Origin: Bacteroidia bacterium
Lineage (GTDB): Bacteria; Bacteroidota; Bacteroidia; UBA4408
Length of the DNA stretch: 64,000 nt
Assembly: GCA_020845635.1 (NCBI GenBank)
Contig: JADLFI010000018.1
Coordinates: 1 to 64,000, forward strand
Direction of reading: 5' to 3'
Notes under the pieces: generated by a model
Databases searched by the model: none
Told to the model about the DNA's origin: nothing
What the model saw: the letters and a program-made list of their open reading frames with translations, nothing else
In this document: in pieces, positions 9,445 to 18,359 of the stretch
Position numbering within the stretch: the stretch's first letter is position 1
How the letters are laid out: every line of letters starts with the position of its first letter
Position numbers and translations under genes: made by a program

Positions 9445-10575
9445 TTAAGCATGTATTGGTTTGTTAACACTGGGATGAACAGCTTTTCCTTGATGCACAA
9501 TTAAAGAGCTTTTGGTAATTTCTTCATCCATTTCCCATTTAAAACCATCTTTACTGGCCAAATGATACAAGAAAGTTTGAATATTTTTTGCATATAAATC
9601 GCTGGCATTCATAGGTAACAATGAAGGAATATTACTTTCTCCAATTATCGTTACACCATGCTTCTGAACGGTTTTGTTCAGTTCACTTCCTACAACATTA
9701 CCTCCTTGCTCAACAGCCATGTCTAATATTACCGAGCCAAAACGCATACTTTTTACCATCTCGTCAGATACCAATACCGGAGCTTTTTTACCGGGAATTA
9801 ATGCGGTAGTTATTACTATGTCGGCTTCCTTTACGTGTTTGGCCACCGTTTCTTGTTGTTTTCTTAGAAAATCTTCCGAAACACTTTTTACATAGCCGCC
9901 TTCTACCTTTATAGTATCATCGGCAGGCACTTCAATAAATTTACCTCCTAACGATTCTACTTGCTCTTTCGTATCCGGGCGAATGTCCGACACCTCAACT
10001 ACTGCACCCAAGCGCTTAGCAGTAGCTATAGCCTGTAATCCGGCAACTCCGGCCCCAAAAATAACTACTTTGGAGGGTCTTATTGTTCCTGCGGCTGTAG
10101 TCATCATAGGTAATATCTTTCCAATGGTGTCGGCAGCAAGCAATACCGATTTATAGCCCGCAAGGTTGGCCTGCGAGGAAAGGGCATCCATTTTTTGAGC
10201 ACGAGAAATTCGAGGTACTGCATCCATACTAAAGGCAGAAATTTCGGCTTTGCAGCAAGCCTCAACCAATGCAGGGTTGGTACCGGCAAACATAAATGAA
10301 ATGAGCACCGCATTTTTTTTCATCAGGGCAATTTCATCGGGCAATGGAGCGTTAACCCGCAATACTATATCGGCCTCTTTGTATAACGAAGCTAGGTCAT
10401 TTATCACGGTAGCACCTACAGCAGTGTATTGACTATCGGAATAAAATGATGAACTTCCTGCGTCTGATTGTATGCTTACTTGAAATCCCTTGTTGACTAA
10501 ATCTTTTACTACATCGGGGGTTATAGCTACTCTATTTTCTTTAATTTTTGTTTCTTTCGGAACGGCTATTCGCAT
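9445..10575 (-). CDS. pntAA: NAD(P) transhydrogenase subunit alpha 1 (NAD-binding)
   Basis: The soluble NAD(H)-binding domain I of the transhydrogenase, 376 residues, similar to alanine dehydrogenase. Hallmarks are the N-terminal RIAVPKETKIKENRVAITP, the loop ending SQANLAGYKSVL, and the Rossmann motif VVIFGAGVAGLQAIATAKRL near 168. The C-terminus stops without membrane helices, because these are supplied by the separate pntAB product. It is the first gene of the operon, and a ~700-nt gene-poor stretch lies upstream. Confidence 0.97.
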   Translation of the reverse strand: MRIAVPKETKIKENRVAITPDVVKDLVNKGFQVSIQSDAGSSSFYSDSQYTAVGATVINDLASLYKEADIVLRVNAPLPDEIALMKKNAVLISFMFAGTNPALVEACCKAEISAFSMDAVPRISRAQKMDALSSQANLAGYKSVLLAADTIGKILPMMTTAAGTIRPSKVVIFGAGVAGLQAIATAKRLGAVVEVSDIRPDTKEQVESLGGKFIEVPADDTIKVEGGYVKSVSEDFLRKQQETVAKHVKEADIVITTALIPGKKAPVLVSDEMVKSMRFGSVILDMAVEQGGNVVGSELNKTVQKHGVTIIGESNIPSLLPMNASDLYAKNIQTFLYHLASKDGFKWEMDEEITKSSLIVHQGKAVHPSVNKPIHA

Positions 10576-11279
10576 ATCTGTTGTATATTTATTTCAAGAC
10601 TTTAAAAAATAAAATTGCCCTCAATTTTTCGGACGCTAAAAAACGTAAAAAATATTTAAATATAAAAGCGATTTTACAAACTTGTTAAAATGGCTTTTTC
10701 TATCTATTCTTTATGTGCAATATTAAGCACTTTAGAGAGTTTTGCCTATATAAAATACAAAAACTTCATCAAAAATTAACGTATTTTGAGAAATTTGCCG
10801 CAATCCCAAGAAAACATATTGAAATTTAGATATATCTTATTTAGAATTAATCAAAATTATGAATATTAAAAATGGTGATATAGCTTTATTAAACAACTTA
10901 ATACGCTATAATTTTACTCACTCTAACCCGGATTATAGCTATAATTACATTCATTTAAGTTGTAACGAAATGTATATACTTGGTTTTGTTTTCGTTTATT
11001 ACTATTAGCATTACTTTATTGGAATAACTAATTTCACAAAGGCTAAGCCAAGCACTAATAAAAATACTTCATAAATTATCATTCCTTGTGAGCTGAAGTT
11101 AGTAAGCGCACAAATTTATATCTATAGCAAAACCTTAATCATACCTTGCGTTTCATTTATGGCACAAGGTACATGTGGCTTGCTTTGTTTAGGCAAGTAT
11201 TGCCATTAATACTAATTGTTTATTTTTATTTATTTGAAGATGGATGGTTAATCCTTTAAACCATTCAAATATGCTATTG
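10576..11279. other. 704-bp gene-poor stretch between pntAA and the SIMPL gene
   Basis: No recognisable gene is present. Two tiny open frames are seen: 49 codons on the plus strand at 10859-11008 (MNIKNGDIALL...), and 23 codons on the minus strand at 11011-11082 (MIIYEVFLLVLGLAFVKLVI). The second is strongly hydrophobic and follows an AAGGA-like sequence. Neither has a family I know. The part next to 10575 must contain the pnt operon promoter, but I could not fix a TAnnTTTG box there. Confidence 0.4.
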
Positions 11280-12014
11280 CTAATTAGTTTGATACACCAA
11301 TTTTACGGTAATATTGGCCGATTTTCTTTTAGAATCAGTGTTAAAAGATCCGCCCCAAGAGTAATCTTCAGAAGAGTTCTGAGCAATTATTTGAAAAACT
11401 CCCAGCGAAGCACTTTTTAAGCGACCTACCTCACTACCTGCATTCTTTGCAATTATTTGTGCCCTTGCATTAGCATCTTTGGTGGCTTCTTCAATCATTT
11501 CGAGTTTAAGTTTTGTCAGCTTGGTGTAGTAATACTCGGGGTTGTTTGAATAAAATTCTATTCCTTGATTTATGAGCTCGCTAATTTCGCGTGATATGCT
11601 TTCTACCTTATCTACTTCATTAGATTCAACCCTTAAATTCTGACTTAATAAATAACCACTAAAAGTTGTTTGTGAAACCAAACCTTCTTTATTGTAGGTG
11701 TATTCAAACTCTTTATTAATATTTACGGCTTCAAAGATTATATTTTTCTCGCTAATTCCTTTAGAGACAAGATATTTTCTTATGTTTTCTCTATCCTGAT
11801 CAAGCATTAATGATGCGTCTTTAAGCACCATACTCTTTTTGCTAAAGGAACTCCGCCAAACAATCAGGTCTGATACAAAGTCTTTACTTCCTAATCCGGT
11901 TACAATAATTGTATCATTGCTTTTATTCCTGTTCATATAGGCATTGGAAGAAATAAGTGCAGTAATGACAATAGCAATAGCAATAACTATTGTTCCAATG
12001 TTTTTTGATTTCAT
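11280..12014 (-). CDS. SIMPL domain protein (DUF541), membrane-anchored
   Basis: A protein of 244 residues with one N-terminal membrane segment or uncleaved signal (IGTIVIAIAIVITALISS). The SIMPL/DUF541 fold follows: VTGLGSKDFVSDLIVWRSSF at the beginning, a central NLRVESNEVDKVESISREI, and near the end AQIIAKNAGSEVGRLKSASLG and SANITVKLVYQT. Such proteins are periplasmic or envelope-associated and form oligomers. Their function is poorly known. It stands alone: a terminator-like hairpin (12074-12117) separates it from the dioxygenase operon upstream. Confidence 0.85.
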   Translation of the reverse strand: MKSKNIGTIVIAIAIVITALISSNAYMNRNKSNDTIIVTGLGSKDFVSDLIVWRSSFSKKSMVLKDASLMLDQDRENIRKYLVSKGISEKNIIFEAVNINKEFEYTYNKEGLVSQTTFSGYLLSQNLRVESNEVDKVESISREISELINQGIEFYSNNPEYYYTKLTKLKLEMIEEATKDANARAQIIAKNAGSEVGRLKSASLGVFQIIAQNSSEDYSWGGSFNTDSKRKSANITVKLVYQTN

Positions 12015-12066
12015 GGTGTGGGTGTTTAGTTTGCTTACTTACTTGTTTGGGGGGTGGTAAATAGTC

Positions 12067-12117
12067 CTAAAAATACCCATTGCAAATAATTAATCACTTA
12101 AAAATATGCAATGGGTA
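12067..12117 (-). terminator. Hairpin terminator of the hmgA-hpd operon
   Basis: An 11-bp perfect stem (TACCCATTGCA at 12074-12084 with its complement at 12107-12117) has a 22-nt AT-rich loop. On the minus strand it is followed by TTTTTAGGAC. It lies about 58 nt after the stop of the 4-hydroxyphenylpyruvate dioxygenase gene. The large loop makes it less certain than the other terminators here. Confidence 0.6.
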
Positions 12118-12174
12118 ATAATGGTTATTGGTAAAGATTTATGGCGTTATAAAGCATTTATTAAACAATACATA

Positions 12175-13332
12175 TTATAAGGTACCTCTTTTTTCTTGCT
12201 CGCGTTCTATTGATTCAAATAATGCCTTAAAGTTTCCGGCTCCAAAGCCACGAGCACCCATACGCTGAATAATTTCATAAAACAAAGTAGGCCGATCCTC
12301 TACAGGTTTGGTAAATATTTGCAATAAATAACCTTCTTCATCAGCATCAATTAAAATACCTAATTTCTCCAGCTCATTTAAATCTTCTTTCATCATTTTC
12401 ATGTGCGAACCAAGACGCATAGGTACTTCTTCATAATAAGTATGCGGAGGTGCCGAAAGAAACTCAACTCCTCTTTCACGCAATTGTTTAACCGTACTTA
12501 TGATATCATCAGTAGCAACAGCAATATGTTGAGCTCCCGGTCCTTCGTAAAAATCAAGATATTCCTCAATTTGCGACCTTTTCTTTCCTTCGGCAGGCTC
12601 ATTAATAGGGAATTTAATCCTTCCGTTTCCGTTGCTCATTACTTTACTCATTAATGCCGAGTACTCAGTATGAATTTGTTTATCATCAAAAGAAAGAAAG
12701 TTAACAAAACCCATCACATCTTCGTACCATTTAACCCAGGTGTTCATCTCGCCCCATCCTACATTGCCTACCATGTGATCTACAAATTTTAATCCTGTGG
12801 AGCTTGGGTTATAATCGCTTTTCCATTCAACATAGCCGGGCAAGAAACAACCTTTGTAGTTTTTACGCTCTACAAAAATATGTACAGTTTCACCATAGGT
12901 ATAAATACCTGAGCGTACCGTTTCTCCATGTTCATCTTTCTCAACAGTAGGTTCCATGTATGATTTGGCTCCTCTTTTGGTAGTTTCTTCCCATGACTTA
13001 CGAGCATCTTCAACCCAAAGAGCAATTACCTTGACTCCATCACCATGTTTCTTTACATGCTCACCAATAGGCGAACTGCTATTTAAGGCTGTGGTAAAAA
13101 CCAAAGTAATTTTGTTTTGTTTTAAAACATAGCTTGCACGATCTTTCAATCCGGTTTCGAGTCCAGCGTAGGCATAAGACTGGAAACCAAAAGCTGTTTT
13201 GTAATAGTGTGCGGCTTGCTTGGCATTTCCGACATAAAACTCAACATAGTCGGTACCTAAAAGAGGTAAAAAATCTTGTGCTGCTTCAAATATTTTTTCT
13301 AATCCGTATTCTACGTTTTTAACTTCTTTCAT
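12175..13332 (-). CDS. hppD: 4-hydroxyphenylpyruvate dioxygenase
   Basis: It converts 4-hydroxyphenylpyruvate to homogentisate, the second step of tyrosine breakdown. It has 385 residues, full length for the family. It contains two vicinal-oxygen-chelate halves. The iron ligands are visible as the histidine in FVDHMVGNV (~190), the histidine in GAQHIAVATDD (~270) and the glutamate in FKALFESIEREQ near the C-terminus. The preceding GARGFGAGNF motif is characteristic. It is the second gene of an operon, 47 nt after hmgA, whose product consumes the homogentisate made here. No fumarylacetoacetase or maleylacetoacetate isomerase gene lies in the window. Confidence 0.97.
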   Translation of the reverse strand: MKEVKNVEYGLEKIFEAAQDFLPLLGTDYVEFYVGNAKQAAHYYKTAFGFQSYAYAGLETGLKDRASYVLKQNKITLVFTTALNSSSPIGEHVKKHGDGVKVIALWVEDARKSWEETTKRGAKSYMEPTVEKDEHGETVRSGIYTYGETVHIFVERKNYKGCFLPGYVEWKSDYNPSSTGLKFVDHMVGNVGWGEMNTWVKWYEDVMGFVNFLSFDDKQIHTEYSALMSKVMSNGNGRIKFPINEPAEGKKRSQIEEYLDFYEGPGAQHIAVATDDIISTVKQLRERGVEFLSAPPHTYYEEVPMRLGSHMKMMKEDLNELEKLGILIDADEEGYLLQIFTKPVEDRPTLFYEIIQRMGARGFGAGNFKALFESIEREQEKRGTL

Positions 13333-13379
13333 ATTATTTGTAATTAGGTTGTTTGTTAATAATTATTTTGTTTTTGTTG

Positions 13380-14540
13380 TTAGTCTTCTAACCAACTTTT
13401 GTAATACTTTCCATCATCAATTTGCATGGCTGTTTTGGTTACTTTTAAAGGGTGGAAAGTATCAATCATTACGGCCAATTCGGGAGTTTCTTTTTTACCA
13501 ATACTTCTTTCCATGGCACCGGGTGCCGGCCCGTGGGCAATACCTTTTGGATGTAAAGTTATATGTCCAGGCTCAATATTATTACGACTCATAAAATCGC
13601 CATCAACATAGTACAACAATTCATCACTGTCAATATTGCTGTGATTATATGGGGCAGGTATGGCCTGCGGGTGATAATCGTAAAGGCGAGGGCAAAATGA
13701 ACATACTACCATTGCCGGAGTCTCAAAAGTTTGATGTATGGGAGGTGGTAAATGCACACGACCTGTAATAGGCTCAAAATTATGAATACTAAAGCCCCAA
13801 GGGAAATTATATCCATCCCAACCTATAACATCAAAAGGATGGCGCGCATATACTATTTCATGAATTACACCTTCTTTTTTTACCTTTATTAAAAAATCAC
13901 CTTTTTCGTCATGTGTTTCTAATGCAGAAGGTAATTTATAATCGCGCTCACAAAAAGGGGAATGTTCAAGCATTTGCCCTGAGCTGCTTTTATATCTTTT
14001 AGGGGTGTATAACGGATGATAGGTTTCGAGATATAACAAACGGTTATCGCTGGTTTCAAAGTCTATCTGATAAATCATACCGCGCGGAATAATTAAATAA
14101 TCGCCATATTCAAAATCAATATTTCCCATAAAAGTTCTTAGCTTTCCTTTGCCTTTATGAATAAAGAGCATTTCATCAGCATCGGAATTTTTATAGAAAT
14201 AAGTTCTGAGACTTTCTTGAGGGGCAGCCAAGCCAATAATACAATCGTTATTTAAAAATAATGCTTTGCGGCTCTCCAAAAAATCTTTCTCGGGTTTAAT
14301 GTCAAACCCTTTTAATAACATACATTTAATATTCTTATCAACAGCTATTTCCGGACTAACATTATATGATTTAATAATTTCTTTAACTTGAGTAGGACGG
14401 TGAACATGATAGAGCAATGAGGAATGACTATGAAAGCCTTCGGTACCGAAAAGCTCTTCGTAGTAATGATTCCCGTTCTTATCTTTAAAAACAGTGTGTC
14501 TTTTATGAGGGAAATTACCCAGTTTATGATATATAGGCAT
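13380..14540 (-). CDS. hmgA: Homogentisate 1,2-dioxygenase
   Basis: It opens the homogentisate ring to maleylacetoacetate, the third step of tyrosine catabolism. It has 386 residues with a double cupin-like fold. The conserved C-terminal half holds the histidine and glutamate iron ligands in HLPPPIHQTFETPAMVVCSF, CPRLYDYHPQAIPAPYNHSN, SDELLYYVDGDF and HPKGIAHGP. It is first in the operon with hppD. A promoter-like TACCTTTG box on the minus strand lies about 27 nt upstream of the ATG. Confidence 0.95.
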   Translation of the reverse strand: MPIYHKLGNFPHKRHTVFKDKNGNHYYEELFGTEGFHSHSSLLYHVHRPTQVKEIIKSYNVSPEIAVDKNIKCMLLKGFDIKPEKDFLESRKALFLNNDCIIGLAAPQESLRTYFYKNSDADEMLFIHKGKGKLRTFMGNIDFEYGDYLIIPRGMIYQIDFETSDNRLLYLETYHPLYTPKRYKSSSGQMLEHSPFCERDYKLPSALETHDEKGDFLIKVKKEGVIHEIVYARHPFDVIGWDGYNFPWGFSIHNFEPITGRVHLPPPIHQTFETPAMVVCSFCPRLYDYHPQAIPAPYNHSNIDSDELLYYVDGDFMSRNNIEPGHITLHPKGIAHGPAPGAMERSIGKKETPELAVMIDTFHPLKVTKTAMQIDDGKYYKSWLED

Positions 14541-14567
14541 GGTTGTAATTGTTTAGGTTATGAATAT

Positions 14568-14575
14568 CAAAGGTA
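14568..14575 (-). promoter_or_regulatory. Putative -7 box (TACCTTTG) of the hmgA-hppD operon
   Basis: On the minus strand this reads TACCTTTG, matching the Bacteroidota -7 consensus TAnnTTTG, with a leader of about 20-27 nt to the hmgA ATG. A TTTG lies upstream (14589-14592), but only 13 nt away, which is short for a -33 element. Confidence 0.45.
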
Positions 14576-14670
14576 ATAAAATATGTTTCAAATGAAACTA
14601 AAAAAAAGCAAATGAACAGTATTTTTTGTATCTTGTTTTAGATAATGGCAAATGGTTTAAGATTATTTTT

Positions 14671-14678
14671 TACCTTTG
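14671..14678 (+). promoter_or_regulatory. Putative -7 box (TACCTTTG) of the B12 operon
   Basis: TACCTTTGC matches the -7 consensus and would start transcription near 14683. This is exactly where the conserved cobalamin riboswitch structure begins. No clear -33 TTTG is seen. Confidence 0.5.
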
Positions 14679-14684
14679 CTGTGC

Positions 14685-14860
14685 ATTTGGTTTTGCTATG
14701 CAAATTAAAAGGGAATCCTGTGCAAGTCAGGAACAGTTCCCGCTGCTGTGAGTTTATTAATAAAGGTTATTATTCAATACCACTGTTTTAGTTAACGGGA
14801 AGGTTTAAATAACCAAAAACAAGTCAGAAGACCTGCCCTATGCAATAGTTTTTATGCTTT
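14685..14860 (+). ncRNA. Cobalamin riboswitch
   Basis: The conserved core is visible: a run containing GGGAATCCTGTGCAAGTC at about 14711, then CAGTTCCCGCTGCTGTGA at about 14733. About 70 nt later comes the B12-box-like AAGTCAGAAGACCTGCC (about 14822-14838). This order and sequence match the adenosylcobalamin riboswitch family. It sits in the leader of the TonB receptor gene. Binding of cobalamin should repress the receptor and the two genes behind it. The 3' boundary and the expression platform were not resolved. Confidence 0.9.
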
Positions 14861-14938
14861 CGGAGAAAAGGCAATAACTTACATGCTTTAAAAGCCTTGT
14901 AATAGTTTACTGTTTTTTTCTGCGACAATTTAATACAG

Positions 14939-16846
14939 ATGAAAAATTACAAAGGCAAATTTTTTCTGTTTTTTCTTTTGATAAGCCAAAACTTGCTTTG
15001 GGCACAGCAGGATAGTATCTATTTGTTAAAAGGGGTTGAAATAAGTGCGGATTACAGGGCATTGTATAATCATGAAGGATTGAAAGTAGAAAGTACCGAT
15101 TCGGTATTTTTACAAAATAATCTGAATCTGAACATGGGTGAACTATTAAGCCGTTTGAGTCCTGTATTTATAAAAAGTTATGGGGGAGGAAGTTTGGCGT
15201 CAAGCTCTTTTCGAGGTGGTAGTGCCAATCACACTGCGGTAATATGGAATGGTGTTAATTTGCAAAGTCCGGTTAATGGGATGATTGATTTATCATTAAT
15301 TCCTACATCTTTATTTCAACAAATAAGCCTTCAATATGGAGGTAATAGTGCATCGTGGGGAAGCGGTGTCATAGGGGGTTCATTGTTACTTGAGAGTAAA
15401 CCCGTGTTTAACCATAAAACCAAAATTAAAATGTATGTAGGGGCGGGCAGTTTCTCACAGCGCAATTTGCTATTGGCAGCGGGTGTCAGCAACAGAAGAA
15501 TAAGTCATGAAATGAGATTTTACGGCAGTTCGGCATTAAATAACTATACCTACCAAAGATTAGAAGGCGATAGCATTTTTACCGAAAAATTGTCACATGC
15601 TGCCGCCAAGCAAAATAATTATATGCAAGATACTTATTTTAAAATAAGGCAAAATCAAATGTTGGAAGCACATTTATGGGTTCAAAAAAACAATAGATTA
15701 ATTCCACCCACTTTGTATGAATACAACAGTACTGCTCTTCAAAACGATCAGTCAACAAGACTTAATGCGGCATATTCAATCTATTTTGGCCATGTAAAGG
15801 CAGTATTAAAATCAGCCTATTTTAACGATAAACTTATCTATCAGGATAATGATTTCGCAAAACCGTCACAATATGCTGCGCAAACCTCTGTGAACGAGTT
15901 TTTAATGAGCGGAAATATCAATAATATGATACTTAGCGGAGGTATTCATCACACCTATATTTTATCAAAAAATGAAGCCTTTGTCTCCTCTCAGGTTTTT
16001 CAGAACAGAATGGCTATATTCAGCTCAGGGCACTACACTGCCCTTAACAATAAACTACAAGCCTTGATTTCGCTCAGGCAGGAATGGATGATTAAAGGTA
16101 AAATGCCTTTTACTTATAGTGTTGGAGGCAATTATTTATTTACAAAGTGGCTTGATTTAAAAGCCAATATTTCTAAAGTATTCAGGTTTCCCACACTTAA
16201 CGACATGTATTGGAAAGAGGGTGGCAATAAGAATTTATTGCCCGAAAGTGGATATGCTTATGAAGGGGGTATAGTTTTTAAACCGATTACTAAAGTAAAT
16301 CAGCGGCTAACTATTGAAATGACAGCCTTCAGCAAAATAATAAACAACTGGATAATATGGCTTCCTCAAGGCTCATTCTGGAGTCCGCAAAATTTGTATA
16401 AAGTTTGGAGCCGAGGAACCGAAAGCAATAGCACTTATACTTATACCTCTAAACAAATGTCACTTTTATTAAATTTTAAAACAAGTTATGTGCTTTCCGA
16501 GAATATGCAATCACAGTTAATTAACGATGAGTCGGTAAACAAGCAGCTAATTTACATTCCTCTCTATAGCGGGCAGTTTAACTGGCGTGTGGGGATAAAA
16601 AAGTTTGGGTTGCTTTTTACTCATAGTTATACCGGATATCGTTATACCAGCAGCGACCACAGTACATATCTCAATCCATATTTTTTACATCATGCTAATG
16701 CTACTTATACTTTTAGTCTTAATAAAATAAGCCTTGATTTACAATTATATGTGCAGAATATTTTAAACACTTCCTATCAGGCAATTTCTTCAAGGCCAAT
16801 GCCGGGTCGTAGCATAGGAGGGGGCATAGTATTTAACTTTAACTAA
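14939..16846 (+). CDS. btuB: TonB-dependent receptor, probable cobalamin transporter
   Basis: An outer-membrane receptor of 635 residues. It has a signal peptide ending near LLWAQ, a TonB-dependent plug domain (LLSRLSPVFIKSYGGGSLA, SFRGGSANHTAVIWNGVNL) and a long beta-barrel. The barrel ends in the usual Ile-Phe-Asn-Phe-Asn aromatic terminus. It lacks the carboxypeptidase-like N-terminal domain of SusC-type receptors. The riboswitch in its leader points to cobalamin or a corrinoid as substrate. It leads an operon with the YkoF-like protein (8 nt downstream) and the beta-propeller lipoprotein. I assign the substrate by regulation, not by barrel sequence. Confidence 0.88.
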   Translation: MKNYKGKFFLFFLLISQNLLWAQQDSIYLLKGVEISADYRALYNHEGLKVESTDSVFLQNNLNLNMGELLSRLSPVFIKSYGGGSLASSSFRGGSANHTAVIWNGVNLQSPVNGMIDLSLIPTSLFQQISLQYGGNSASWGSGVIGGSLLLESKPVFNHKTKIKMYVGAGSFSQRNLLLAAGVSNRRISHEMRFYGSSALNNYTYQRLEGDSIFTEKLSHAAAKQNNYMQDTYFKIRQNQMLEAHLWVQKNNRLIPPTLYEYNSTALQNDQSTRLNAAYSIYFGHVKAVLKSAYFNDKLIYQDNDFAKPSQYAAQTSVNEFLMSGNINNMILSGGIHHTYILSKNEAFVSSQVFQNRMAIFSSGHYTALNNKLQALISLRQEWMIKGKMPFTYSVGGNYLFTKWLDLKANISKVFRFPTLNDMYWKEGGNKNLLPESGYAYEGGIVFKPITKVNQRLTIEMTAFSKIINNWIIWLPQGSFWSPQNLYKVWSRGTESNSTYTYTSKQMSLLLNFKTSYVLSENMQSQLINDESVNKQLIYIPLYSGQFNWRVGIKKFGLLFTHSYTGYRYTSSDHSTYLNPYFLHHANATYTFSLNKISLDLQLYVQNILNTSYQAISSRPMPGRSIGGGIVFNFN

Positions 16847-16854
16847 TAATAATA

Positions 16855-17154
16855 ATGAAAAACTTAAAAACTAATGTAGCAATTCAATTACTTCCTTTAG
16901 GGAATAATATTAATCGTTATGCAGTAGTTGATGAGGCTATAGATGAAATAAAAAAATCGGGATTAAACTATCAGGTATGCCCTTTTGAAACGGTTGTTGA
17001 AGGCCGGTTTGAAGAGATTGTTACCTTGGTTGAAAATATTAAGAATCGTTGCCTGAAAGGTGAAAACACTGAAATTATTATGAATTTGAAACTTCACTGT
17101 CATCAATCAAAAGATTTGCATATTGAGGACAAAACCGGAAAATATAAATCATGA
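16855..17154 (+). CDS. Thiamine-binding-type protein (MTH1187/YkoF family)
   Basis: A cytoplasmic protein of 99 residues without a signal peptide. The pattern VAIQLLPLGN ... YAVVDEAIDEIKKSGLNYQV ... FETVVEGRFEEIVTLVENI is that of the MTH1187/YqgV (Thiamine_BP) family, a small ferredoxin-like fold. Characterised relatives bind thiamine or related molecules. Here the gene is locked in a cobalamin-riboswitch operon. It begins 8 nt after the TonB receptor, and its last 4 nt (ATGA) overlap the next gene. The role in B12 uptake or use is unknown. Confidence 0.85.
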   Translation: MKNLKTNVAIQLLPLGNNINRYAVVDEAIDEIKKSGLNYQVCPFETVVEGRFEEIVTLVENIKNRCLKGENTEIIMNLKLHCHQSKDLHIEDKTGKYKS

Positions 17155-18200
17155 AAAACAATATAGTTACAGCAGTTTTATGGAGTTTGTTTATACTGTC
17201 CTTGGGGGCATGTAAATCAGACAAGCCTAAGGATGAAATTAAACCCGCCCTAAACATGTCCGGCAAGCATGGTTTTTATATTATTAATGAAGGCAACTTT
17301 CAGTTCGGAAATGCATCTATAAGTTACTATAATCCTGAGGACAAAACTTTTATTGAAGATATTTATAAAACCATTAATAAAACTGGAATTGGCGATGTTT
17401 GCCAGAGTATGACCAATATTAATGGCTGGTACTATGTAGTAGTAAATAACTCAAAAAAAATTGAAATAATAAATCCTGAAAATTTTGAACGTAAACAAAG
17501 TATTACCGGATTATTATCGCCCCGTTATATTGTTGCGGTAAGCAATGCCAAGGCTTATGTCAGCGATTTTAAAAGCAACTGCTTACATATTATTAACACC
17601 ATTAGCAATAGCAAACAAGGCGAAATAGTATTACCCGGTTGGACTGAAGAGATGATTGTGCAATACGGCAAAGTGTACGTTACCAATATGACTTACGATA
17701 AATTATATGTGGTTAATGCTGCCAATGATGCGGTTGAGGATAGCCTTGTTTTGGCGCAAAGTCCGGGTAGCTTGGTGCAAGATAAAGAAGGAAAAATTTG
17801 GGTATTATGTCAGGGCGATAATACAATGGGGAAAAATGCCGCATTGTTTTGCATCAACCCTTTTAACTTAAGTATTGAAAAAAGAATGGACTTTGCTGCA
17901 AACCAATCTCCTATTCATTTAAGAATTAATTCACAAGCCGATACCTTATATTTCATTAACAAGCATGTTTACCGGATGTCTGTTAGTGATAACAGCTTAC
18001 CTACACAAGAATTTATTAATGGAAACAATCATAATTTTTACGGTCTAAACATTGAGCCAAAAACCGATAATATTTATGTTGCCGATGCTATTGACTATAT
18101 ACAAAAAGGAACAATTTATGCCTATAATAGACAGGGGCAAAATATGTTTGAGGTAAAATCAGGACTCATACCTTCTAAAGTGTTTTTTGAGCGCCAGTAA
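17151..18200 (+). CDS. BtuG-like beta-propeller surface lipoprotein (YncE/DUF5074 type)
   Basis: A lipoprotein of 349 residues: the signal ends in the lipobox LSLGAC, with the acylated cysteine at 21. The mature part has repeated blades (INGWYYVVVNNSKKIEIINP, NAKAYVSDFKSNCLHIIN, GKVYVTNMTYDKLYVVNA) typical of YncE/DUF5074 beta-propellers. In Bacteroides, proteins of this type (BtuG) sit on the BtuB receptor and capture B12 at the surface. The gene overlaps the preceding one by 4 nt (ATGA) and is under the same cobalamin riboswitch, so a B12-capture role is likely. I infer homology to BtuG from architecture and context. Confidence 0.85.
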   Translation: MKNNIVTAVLWSLFILSLGACKSDKPKDEIKPALNMSGKHGFYIINEGNFQFGNASISYYNPEDKTFIEDIYKTINKTGIGDVCQSMTNINGWYYVVVNNSKKIEIINPENFERKQSITGLLSPRYIVAVSNAKAYVSDFKSNCLHIINTISNSKQGEIVLPGWTEEMIVQYGKVYVTNMTYDKLYVVNAANDAVEDSLVLAQSPGSLVQDKEGKIWVLCQGDNTMGKNAALFCINPFNLSIEKRMDFAANQSPIHLRINSQADTLYFINKHVYRMSVSDNSLPTQEFINGNNHNFYGLNIEPKTDNIYVADAIDYIQKGTIYAYNRQGQNMFEVKSGLIPSKVFFERQ

Positions 18201-18327
18201 ATAGAAACTTTAACGGAGTATTTTTAATCATATTCATTAAGTTTTTGAAGTATCAAAATGCAAAATATTCAGGGGTATTTGTCAATACCATTTGAAATCA
18301 ATAGAATAAGATTTTTATACAATATAG

Positions 18328-18355
18328 TTTGTTTTACAATTTAATTATAGTTTTG
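18328..18355 (+). promoter_or_regulatory. Promoter of glyS, apparently leaderless
   Basis: TTTG at 18328-18331, a 16-nt spacer and TAGTTTTGC (-7 box 18348-18355) fit the Bacteroidota consensus. The -7 box ends 4 nt before the ATG at 18360, so transcription should start at or next to the first base of the start codon. Confidence 0.6.
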
Positions 18356-18359
18356 CAGC

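Noticed and set aside
18240-18300. A short GGTATT-TGTC-AATACC hairpin after the BtuG-like gene
   Set aside because: It is only 6 bp, lies about 80 nt from the stop and has no T-run, so I do not call it a terminator.
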